Positions 1-5,104 of a stretch of DNA of 5,104 nt are shown one piece after another; positions within the stretch are counted from its first letter, which is position 1; each line of letters begins with the position of its first letter. This stretch comes from Flavobacteriaceae bacterium (GTDB taxonomy: Bacteria > Bacteroidota > Bacteroidia > Flavobacteriales > Flavobacteriaceae). Location of the stretch: positions 1 to 5,104 of the forward strand of contig JAESUF010000325.1 of assembly GCA_016763215.1 (NCBI GenBank). Reading direction: 5' to 3'. The translations under genes were made by a program, and so were the position numbers. The notes beneath the pieces were generated by a model that did not search any database, was not told the origin of the DNA, and saw nothing but the letters and a program-made list of their open reading frames with translations.

Positions 1-1
1 A

Positions 2-1918
2 CATATTTCATTGGCTGATAACAAAGCTTATGTAAGTTACCATAGACAAGGTAACAATCATGTAGGAGCTGTTGAAATTATCGACCTTTATAATCCGAAT
101 TTTCCATCAATTATTAGTCAAGCTTCTTTTTTACAAGCAGATATCAACGCAGTGGTTTCAGATTTTGAAGGAAGTGTAGCTTCAAGAAAAGTATGGTTAG
201 CCGTGTCTGATGTAAATCATGGCGCTCAGGTTATAGAGATAGAATCAGTAGATGGTTTGTTTACCGAGAGCTATGAAAGAGTAAATCTTTCTAATATTAT
301 TGAAGGACCTGGAGTATCTGCTTCAGCAAATGGAATTAGTGTTACTAATAATTATTTGTATGTAACATCTGGAAAAACTTACGGAGGAACAGTAGTTCTG
401 AGAAAAAATAATTTGACAGCTTTATCTTCAGAAAGTTATGAGAATGCAAAATATGTTGCTGTAAATGGACATACAAATAACTCGAAAGTAGTCAGTCTAG
501 TTACGGGAGATAATGCTTCAATTAGAGTAGGTGATGTAAAGCCAATATTAAATACCACTGCTTATAATATTGGGTCAATTTTTCATCAAAATGTTGTTGA
601 GACTTATAGAGGTAAATCAACCATGGAGTTTTCTCCAGTAAACAACAATTATTTATATGTAGCCAAAGGGAAAAATGGAATAGCGTTGGTTGATGTAACT
701 AGTGGATCTATACTTTCCGAATCAAAAGAAACCATGCTAGTCGTAGGGAATACAAATGGGGTGACAACTGATAATGATTATATCTATGCCGCAAATGGTT
801 CTGATGGAATTTCAATCTCTCCACACCCAGATTCTGGAGCAGAAATTGAACCGTTTTTTTATTGGGATATGGATGAAGAAGGTGCTTCTGCAAACTTTAT
901 TATTGCGGATGGAGAATGGGTGTTTGTCGCTAAAGGAGGGGGAGGGTTTAAAATTTTGAGAAAAAGAGAAAAAGACGAGTACACAACAATTACAACGTAT
1001 AATGATATTGGTGTTCCGGATGGATTAGAAGAAGATGAAGTTGTGTGTAGCACACTCTTGCCAAACATTTATGCCAATATTTTGCCAGAGCAACAAAACG
1101 TAATGGAATTGCATCCTGAATTTTTTACCAACCCTATTAAAAACTTAACTGTAACTGAAGAAACAGAATTGTACTTAACTTTTGTTGATGAAGGAGCAGG
1201 ATATAAAAACGTATTAGGATATTACACCTATCAAGAAGGCACTATTCCTACGTCAGAAGAACAATTAAACAAAATCGTCATATTTCCAAATGCGTCAGCA
1301 GAAGGATCAGGAGGAGGGTTGATTCGAGGGAATACAATGAGGCTTCTAGGAACTTTTGAGCCAGGAACTGTAATTAGCTTTTTTTTAATTGCTAATGGAT
1401 GGGTAAATGGTCAAATAACTGATGGATATTATACGCAGCATACAGATATTGAATTCAATGAGAGTGGAGTGCAGCAAAGTTTACTATTCTATGACACTAC
1501 CTGTAATTCTACAATCATTGCTTTTGAAGATATTTCAGTTCCAAATGGAGATAATGATTTTAATGATGCGATATTTCAAATAACAGCGTCAGAACCAGGA
1601 GCAATAGATACGAGTTCCTTTATTCAAATAGACAGCGCCTCAGATTCTTCTGGAAATATAGTCCCAAATGATGATTTTCAAGTATATAATGGGGTTCCCA
1701 ATCCGAATCAATACAAATTAGTTGTTCAGAAATCTTTTACAGGAGGGTCTAATAAGTTGCATATCTCATCTCAAATACTAACGCCAAATACGACAACGTC
1801 TACTACGTATGAATATATTATTGGAAATAATCAATTAACTACTGATGACATAATTTATTTTGGAGATCAAGACCCAACAACTGATGAATTTCAATGGGAT
1901 GGGACATTTACAAACTAA
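2..1918 (+). CDS. LVIVD-like beta-propeller protein with DUF4114-like C-terminal domain (5' partial)
   Basis: The frame is open from base 2 to the TAA at 1916-1918, so the N-terminus and any signal peptide lie outside the window. Residues are counted from the codon at 11. About the first 320 residues contain recurring blocks of the type NNYLYVTSG (about 113), NNYLYVAKGKNGIALVDV (about 212), DYIYAANGSDGISI (about 256) and EWVFVAKGGGGFKIL (about 302), which is the pattern of LVIVD repeats forming a beta-propeller. A second region (about 385-525) carries a VDEGAGYKNVLGYYTY stretch, a GTFEPGT..SFFLIANGW stretch, and the acidic signature E506-D507 ... GDNDFND (513-519), typical of DUF4114 and possibly calcium-binding. 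The last 100 residues are Thr/Asn-rich beta sequence without a recognisable type IX sorting domain. The family is usually exported, so a cell-surface or periplasmic binding or adhesion role is inferred; no catalytic motif is seen. The domain calls are by eye. Confidence 0.85.
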   Translation, partial: HISLADNKAYVSYHRQGNNHVGAVEIIDLYNPNFPSIISQASFLQADINAVVSDFEGSVASRKVWLAVSDVNHGAQVIEIESVDGLFTESYERVNLSNIIEGPGVSASANGISVTNNYLYVTSGKTYGGTVVLRKNNLTALSSESYENAKYVAVNGHTNNSKVVSLVTGDNASIRVGDVKPILNTTAYNIGSIFHQNVVETYRGKSTMEFSPVNNNYLYVAKGKNGIALVDVTSGSILSESKETMLVVGNTNGVTTDNDYIYAANGSDGISISPHPDSGAEIEPFFYWDMDEEGASANFIIADGEWVFVAKGGGGFKILRKREKDEYTTITTYNDIGVPDGLEEDEVVCSTLLPNIYANILPEQQNVMELHPEFFTNPIKNLTVTEETELYLTFVDEGAGYKNVLGYYTYQEGTIPTSEEQLNKIVIFPNASAEGSGGGLIRGNTMRLLGTFEPGTVISFFLIANGWVNGQITDGYYTQHTDIEFNESGVQQSLLFYDTTCNSTIIAFEDISVPNGDNDFNDAIFQITASEPGAIDTSSFIQIDSASDSSGNIVPNDDFQVYNGVPNPNQYKLVVQKSFTGGSNKLHISSQILTPNTTTSTTYEYIIGNNQLTTDDIIYFGDQDPTTDEFQWDGTFTN

Positions 1919-1961
1919 AAATAATGTAAGTGCTTTAAATTCACTTAGATAAAAAACGAAA

Positions 1962-1994
1962 CCATTCGTCGAAGTTAACCTGCCATTGACCGAA
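1962..1994 (+). promoter_or_regulatory. Putative activator site, 21-bp-period direct repeat (copy 1)
   Basis: CCATTCGTCGAA at 1962-1973 is followed exactly 21 bp later by CCATTGACCGAA at 1983-1994 (9 of 12 bases identical, with CCATT and CGAA conserved). Two helical turns between half-sites suit a dimeric regulator bound to one DNA face. The site ends 30 bp before a -7-like box, the normal place for an activator. A related site with the same geometry occurs at 2411-2443. The regulator is unknown; LytTR-family regulators bind direct repeats with about this period, but the half-site does not match their textbook consensus well. Confidence 0.5.
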
Positions 1995-2023
1995 AAATGA
2001 GGGTAAATAACTAGGATAATAAG

Positions 2024-2031
2024 TAGCTTTA
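2024..2031 (+). promoter_or_regulatory. Putative -7 promoter element for the small membrane protein gene
   Basis: TAGCTTTA matches the Bacteroidota TAnnTTTG box at all defined bases except the last. There is no TTG at the expected -33 position (2002-2005 reads GGTA), which would suit a promoter that depends on an activator. It lies 30 bp after the direct repeat 1962-1994, exactly the distance seen in the second copy. Transcription would begin near 2037, giving a leader of about 24 nt before the ATG at 2061. Confidence 0.45.
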
Positions 2032-2060
2032 AGTAGTATTAATCTAAAACAGTAATTATT

Positions 2061-2396
2061 ATGGGGATAAAAAATTACACAACAAACGAAAGTTCATTTA
2101 GTAACAAAGTAGTAGCATGGTATGTTTGGTTTCAAAAAACCAAAGACTTCAATTTTTTTCAAAAAATAATTGTAGCAATATTGATAGCAGTGCCTATCGT
2201 CACCTTATTAGCTGCTTTTTACTTACTAATTGCACAAGGGTTAAAAATTAATAAGATGAAACTTCTACAAATTATGCCACCACAAGAAACATCAACATTC
2301 ATGATGGATGTAGAGTATATTTTAATCTTGTCTGGAATAATAATCGTGGTAATTTTTGTCGTAGAGAAAGTAAGAAGAAGGTGGCTGAGCCGTTAA
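2061..2396 (+). CDS. Small two-helix membrane protein, function unknown
   Basis: This is a 111-residue protein that I do not recognise. It has a polar and aromatic N-terminus (1-35, with WYVWF at 20-24), a hydrophobic helix at about 36-58, a connecting loop of about 27 residues containing MPPQ (72-75), a second helix at about 86-101, and a basic tail ending KVRRRWLSR. The basic tail predicts that both ends are cytoplasmic and the loop faces the periplasm. There is no signal peptidase site and no conserved catalytic residue. The ATG at 2061 is chosen because it lies about 24 nt after the predicted transcription start. The gene stands alone between two copies of the same direct-repeat/promoter arrangement, so it is probably expressed as a single unit under a specific regulator. 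It could be a small accessory of a sensory or envelope-stress response, but this is only a guess from its context. Confidence 0.75.
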   Translation: MGIKNYTTNESSFSNKVVAWYVWFQKTKDFNFFQKIIVAILIAVPIVTLLAAFYLLIAQGLKINKMKLLQIMPPQETSTFMMDVEYILILSGIIIVVIFVVEKVRRRWLSR

Positions 2397-2410
2397 ACGG
2401 TTGAAAAATG

Positions 2411-2443
2411 TCATTCATCGAAGGTCTTTGTTTTCACATCGAA
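2411..2443 (+). promoter_or_regulatory. Putative activator site, 21-bp-period direct repeat (copy 2)
   Basis: TCATTCATCGAA at 2411-2422 is followed 21 bp later by TTTCACATCGAA at 2432-2443; the 7-mer CATCGAA is identical in both. The first half-site matches that of copy 1 at 12 of 15 positions (1962-1976 against 2411-2425). The site ends 7 bp before a TTTG at the -33 position and 30 bp before a -7-like box, the same layout as copy 1. Confidence 0.5.
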
Positions 2444-2450
2444 TAATATG

Positions 2451-2480
2451 TTTGAAAAACAGGAAAACATTGTTCCTTTG
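2451..2480 (+). promoter_or_regulatory. Putative Bacteroidota-type promoter upstream of a short terminated transcript
   Basis: TTTG at 2451-2454 is followed after 18 bp by TTCCTTTG at 2473-2480, close to the TTTG/TAnnTTTG consensus with one mismatch in the -7 box. A direct-repeat site sits immediately upstream. Transcription would start near 2486. No gene follows before the terminator at 2533-2561. Confidence 0.5.
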
Positions 2481-2485
2481 AAATA

Positions 2486-2561
2486 GATATTAATAGCAAT
2501 AAAATTTGGGGGAATTTTTTGTAATTATCACTAAGCGGTACTAGTAAGTACCGCTTTTTTT
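2486..2561 (+). ncRNA. Candidate regulated small RNA (about 75 nt)
   Basis: The segment lies between a predicted promoter and a strong terminator. It contains no ATG, and its only TTG codon (2519-2521) is followed directly by a stop, so a peptide is unlikely. Two hairpins can be drawn. The 5' one pairs AAAATT (2501-2506) with AATTTT (2513-2518) and exposes a TGGGGG loop. The 3' one is the terminator stem. A G-rich single-stranded loop ahead of an intrinsic terminator is a common small-RNA plan. Alternatively it is a leader that attenuates transcription into the downstream hydrolase gene, although that gene has its own -7-like box. The RNA and its 5' end are inferred, and I recognise no known RNA family. 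Confidence 0.35.
2533..2561 (+). terminator. Strong Rho-independent terminator
   Basis: AAGCGGTACT (2533-2542) pairs perfectly with AGTACCGCTT (2547-2556) around a 4-nt AGTA loop, and the stem runs into a T tract reaching 2561. The 10-bp stem with an uninterrupted T run is the clearest terminator in the window. It would end both the predicted short transcript and any read-through from the membrane protein gene, and it insulates the hydrolase gene. Confidence 0.85.
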
Positions 2562-2623
2562 ATGATCATAAATCAATGTCCTTTTTTAAGATATTTGTTA
2601 ACATAATATTCAGCTTTTTTCTG

Positions 2624-2631
2624 CATCTTTG
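2624..2631 (+). promoter_or_regulatory. Putative -7 element of the hydrolase-protease unit
   Basis: CATCTTTG fits TAnnTTTG except for the first base, and ends 6 bp before the ATG at 2638. The -33 partner is unclear: the nearest TTTG (2594-2597) is 26 bp upstream, longer than usual. If used, transcription would start at or next to the ATG, giving a leaderless or nearly leaderless mRNA. Confidence 0.45.
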
Positions 2632-2637
2632 TGTTCC

Positions 2638-3483
2638 ATGAAAATTTACCCAATAGAAACAGGAAATTTTAAGCTAGACGGAGGTGCAATGTTCGGTGTG
2701 GTTCCTAAGTCTATTTGGCAAAGAACAAACCCTGCAGATTCTAATAATTTAATCTCGATGAGCATGCGTTGCATGCTAATTGAAGACGGCAATCGCTTAA
2801 TCCTCATCGATACGGGTCTTGGGTCGAAACAATCAGAGAAATTTTTTGGGTATTACTATTTGTACGGAGATTTTTCTCTAGATACTTCATTGGCTAAATT
2901 CGGCTTTCATAGAGATGATATTACTGATGTTTTTTTAACACACTTACATTTTGACCATTGTGGAGGTTCTATCCAATGGAATAAAGACAAAACAGGCTAT
3001 GAACCTGCCTTTAAAAACGCAAAATTTTGGAGTAATGAGAATCATTGGAACTGGGCTACAGACCCTAATCCAAGAGAAAAAGCATCTTTTCTGAAAGAGA
3101 ACATTCTACCCATGCAAGAAAGTGGTCAATTAAATTTTGTAGACTTAAACCCAAATAAACAATTGGGTTTTGATGTTTTAACAATGGATGGTCATACAGA
3201 AAAACAAATGCTACCAAAGATTAATTACAAGGAGAAAACAATTGTTTTTATGGCAGATTTATTACCTACAACAGGTCATATTCCACTGCCTTATGTAATG
3301 GGGTATGATACCAGACCTTTGTTGACTATTAGAGAAAAAGAACAGTTTTTAAATGAAGCTGCCGATCATGAATATTTCCTTTTTTTAGAACATGATTCTA
3401 ATACAGAATTGTGTACGGTAAAACATACTGAGAAAGGAGTGAGATTAAAAGACACGTATAAATTTACAGATATATTTAATTAG
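2638..3483 (+). CDS. MBL-fold metallo-hydrolase
   Basis: This 281-residue protein has no signal peptide and is probably cytoplasmic. It has a complete set of metallo-beta-lactamase-fold ligands: the HLHFDH motif (H102, H104, D106, H107) followed by CGG, then H186 in MDGHT, D207 in MADLLPT, and H252 in LFLEHD. An early IDTGLG (D58-G60) is also typical. Together these indicate a two-metal hydrolase site, as in lactonase-like and other small-molecule esterases of the superfamily; the substrate cannot be read from sequence. A start at the TTG at 2629 is possible but would lie inside the -7 element, so the ATG at 2638 is preferred. The stop is 7 bp before the S8 protease start, suggesting co-transcription. 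An acyl-homoserine-lactone or other lactone substrate is possible but unproven. Confidence 0.9.
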   Translation: MKIYPIETGNFKLDGGAMFGVVPKSIWQRTNPADSNNLISMSMRCMLIEDGNRLILIDTGLGSKQSEKFFGYYYLYGDFSLDTSLAKFGFHRDDITDVFLTHLHFDHCGGSIQWNKDKTGYEPAFKNAKFWSNENHWNWATDPNPREKASFLKENILPMQESGQLNFVDLNPNKQLGFDVLTMDGHTEKQMLPKINYKEKTIVFMADLLPTTGHIPLPYVMGYDTRPLLTIREKEQFLNEAADHEYFLFLEHDSNTELCTVKHTEKGVRLKDTYKFTDIFN

Positions 3484-3490
3484 AGAGATT

Positions 3491-5104
3491 ATGAGAATAA
3501 TGAAGCCAGTGTTGTATACACTATTGGTAGCAATTACGCTAACAAGTTGTAAGACTATTAGTACAATAGCAGTTCCAAAAGGATCTGAAGTTACTATTGC
3601 AGCTGTTGAGAAAAAATCCGCATTGACAGAAACCGAGAAAAAATCTTGGGGCCATGCAGATTTAGTGCAAGATTCTATTCCGGGAATGAGTGTGAACAAA
3701 GCATATCAATTTTTAGAAGGAAAAAAAGGAATACAGGTTATTGTTGCTGTTGTTGATTCTGGAACAGACTTAGAGCATGAAGATTTAAAAGGTGTTGCCT
3801 GGGTAAATCCAAATGAAATTGCAGGGAATGGGATTGATGATGACAAAAATGGGTTTATAGATGATGTCAATGGATGGAACTTTTTAGGGAAAATTTACAA
3901 AGAAAATGCAGAGTTGTATAGAATAGTAAAGGGTCCTAAACTTGCTGATGAAAAAACATACAAAAGAGCAAAGGAAGCCTATGATAAAAAGGTGAAAGAA
4001 GCAACGTCAAATAAACAACGATATGGTCAAATTTTACAAGCTGTAACGTTTGCAAATACAAGTATTGCAAAGAAGTTGAACAAGAAGAAATATAAAAAAG
4101 AAGACCTGAGTTCTATTGATGCTTCTGACCCTGAAATGGCAAAAAGTGTTGCTATTGCAAATCAAATGTTTGATTTAGGGTTATCATCATTACAAGAAGC
4201 TATTGATGAATTAACGGATCTTGTTTCTAATGCAGATGACTTGTTAAAAGGCGATGCTCTTAAAAAAGAGTATAGAAGTGTGTTGAATGATGATGAAAAC
4301 TCGATGAGCACAAAAATTTATGGAGATAATAAGTCTGGACATTCTTCAAAAGATGAATCTCATGGGACGCACGTTTCTGGAATTGTTGCAGCAACTAGAA
4401 ACAATGGTATAGGAATGAACGGTGTAGCGACGAACGTTAAGATTATGGCCGTAAGAGTAGTGCCAGATGGAGATGAATATGACAAAGATGTTGCTTTAGG
4501 AATTCGTTATGCAGTAGACAACGGAGCTAAAGTAATAAATACAAGTTTTGGAAAAGGGTATTCTCCTAAAGTACAATGGGTCTATGAGGCTATTAAATAT
4601 GCCGCTGAAAAAGATGTGTTAATTGTAAATGCCGCAGGAAATGATTCAAAAGATATAGATAAACAAGTAAGTTATCCAAACGACACACCAGACATGGTGA
4701 ATGAAATTTCAGATAATTTTATTACCATAGGAGCAATAAGTTCTAACTACAATGAAAATATGCCAGCAGGATTTACCAATTATGGGAAAATTAATGTTGA
4801 TATTTTTGCCCCTGGCGTTAAGGTTTATTCTACAACACCTGAAGGAGAATACGCTTATAAAGGAGGAACGTCTATGGCTTCACCAGGAGTTGCTGGAGTT
4901 GCTGCGTTAATTAGATCGTATTATCCAAAATTAACTGCGAGTCAGGTAAAAAGAATCTTAATGAATTCTGGAACAAAAATTGATTTAGAGGTTATTAGAC
5001 CTGGGTCTGGTTCAAGAGAGAATCCAAAAGGAGTGAAAGTCCCTTTTGCAGATTTATCTGTTACAGGAAGAATTGTAAATGCGTACAATGCATTAAAAAT
5101 GGCA
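3491..5104 (+). CDS. S8 (subtilisin-like) serine protease, lipoprotein, 3' partial
   Basis: The frame is open for 538 codons to the window edge with no stop. The N-terminus is a lipoprotein signal: a short basic start, a hydrophobic stretch, and the lipobox L17-T-S-C20. K21 and the residues after it show no acidic surface-export signal, so a periplasm-facing anchor is inferred. The subtilisin triad is complete: D89 in VVDSGTD, H291 in SHGTHVSG and S461 in GTSMASP, with N384 in NAAGND as the oxyanion-hole residue. After D89 comes an acidic NGIDDDKNGFIDDVNGWNF block (113-131), possibly calcium-binding. D89 and H291 are 202 residues apart, against 32 in subtilisin BPN', because of a Lys/Glu-rich, probably helical insertion (about 132-285). 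The visible end reaches GRIVNAYNALKMA, near the usual end of the catalytic domain, so little is probably missing. A second ATG at 3500 also gives a valid lipoprotein signal. Probably cotranscribed with the upstream hydrolase; the substrate is unknown. Confidence 0.93.
   Translation, partial: MRIMKPVLYTLLVAITLTSCKTISTIAVPKGSEVTIAAVEKKSALTETEKKSWGHADLVQDSIPGMSVNKAYQFLEGKKGIQVIVAVVDSGTDLEHEDLKGVAWVNPNEIAGNGIDDDKNGFIDDVNGWNFLGKIYKENAELYRIVKGPKLADEKTYKRAKEAYDKKVKEATSNKQRYGQILQAVTFANTSIAKKLNKKKYKKEDLSSIDASDPEMAKSVAIANQMFDLGLSSLQEAIDELTDLVSNADDLLKGDALKKEYRSVLNDDENSMSTKIYGDNKSGHSSKDESHGTHVSGIVAATRNNGIGMNGVATNVKIMAVRVVPDGDEYDKDVALGIRYAVDNGAKVINTSFGKGYSPKVQWVYEAIKYAAEKDVLIVNAAGNDSKDIDKQVSYPNDTPDMVNEISDNFITIGAISSNYNENMPAGFTNYGKINVDIFAPGVKVYSTTPEGEYAYKGGTSMASPGVAGVAALIRSYYPKLTASQVKRILMNSGTKIDLEVIRPGSGSRENPKGVKVPFADLSVTGRIVNAYNALKMA

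Noticed and set aside
11..13. TTG at 11 as the true start of the propeller protein
   Set aside because: The frame stays open to the window edge, and a signal peptide expected for such a protein is absent, so the gene begins upstream.
708..1068. Short open frames on both strands within the propeller gene
   Set aside because: They lie entirely inside a well-supported coding frame and show no family features.
1927..1947. Hairpin TAAGTG/CACTTA after the propeller gene as its terminator
   Set aside because: Only 6 bp of mostly A/T stem with a 9-nt loop, and no T tract on the + strand.
2388..2402. Inverted repeat AGCCGT-TAA-ACGGTT overlapping the stop codon of the membrane protein gene
   Set aside because: Short stem with one G-U pair and a 3-nt loop, and not followed by a T tract; probably chance.
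2561..2570. Perfect 10-bp palindrome TATGATCATA between the terminator and the hydrolase promoter
   Set aside because: Short A/T-rich palindromes are expected by chance in this composition, and no second copy is seen.
2629..2637. Upstream TTG start adding three residues to the MBL hydrolase
   Set aside because: The TTG overlaps the putative -7 element, and the ATG at 2638 begins a normal family N-terminus.
3445..3699. 84-residue open frame on the minus strand
   Set aside because: It is antisense to the end of the hydrolase and to the lipoprotein signal and start of the protease; its hydrophobicity mirrors the opposite strand.

Overview
The window looks like chromosomal DNA from a flavobacterium (Bacteroidota, probably marine Flavobacteriaceae). 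The DNA is AT-rich, genes lack clear Shine-Dalgarno sequences, promoter-like elements resemble the Bacteroidota TAnnTTTG -7 box, and the protein families fit (LVIVD-like repeats with a DUF4114-like end, a flavobacterial-type S8 lipoprotein protease). No species can be named from the sequence alone. I see no mobile elements, rRNA, tRNA or CRISPR.

Layout, all genes on the + strand. (1) 2-1918: the 3' part of a large, probably exported beta-propeller protein with a DUF4114-like C-terminal domain; its start lies upstream of the window. (2) 1919-2060: a control region with a 21-bp-period direct repeat and a -7-like element, leading to (3) 2061-2396, a 111-residue two-helix membrane protein of unknown function. 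(4) 2397-2637: a 241-bp gap holding a second copy of the same control architecture, a short segment with no usable ORF, a strong Rho-independent terminator, and then the promoter of the next gene. (5) 2638-3483: a metallo-beta-lactamase-fold hydrolase with all metal ligands present. (6) 3491-5104: a subtilisin-type (S8) lipoprotein protease that runs off the right edge. Genes 5 and 6 are 7 bp apart and probably form one transcription unit.

The most interesting signal is non-coding. The two gaps on either side of the small membrane protein carry the same arrangement: CGAA-ending direct repeats exactly 21 bp apart, then 30 bp later a -7-like box. The two copies align without gaps at a constant offset of 449 bp, yet they are only about half identical, so the shared positions look selected rather than recently duplicated. 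The first copy should drive the membrane protein. The second appears to drive only a transcript of about 75 nt ending at the strong terminator, a candidate regulated small RNA. This suggests a small regulon controlled by an unidentified activator that binds as a dimer to two helical turns (a LytTR-type regulator is one possibility).
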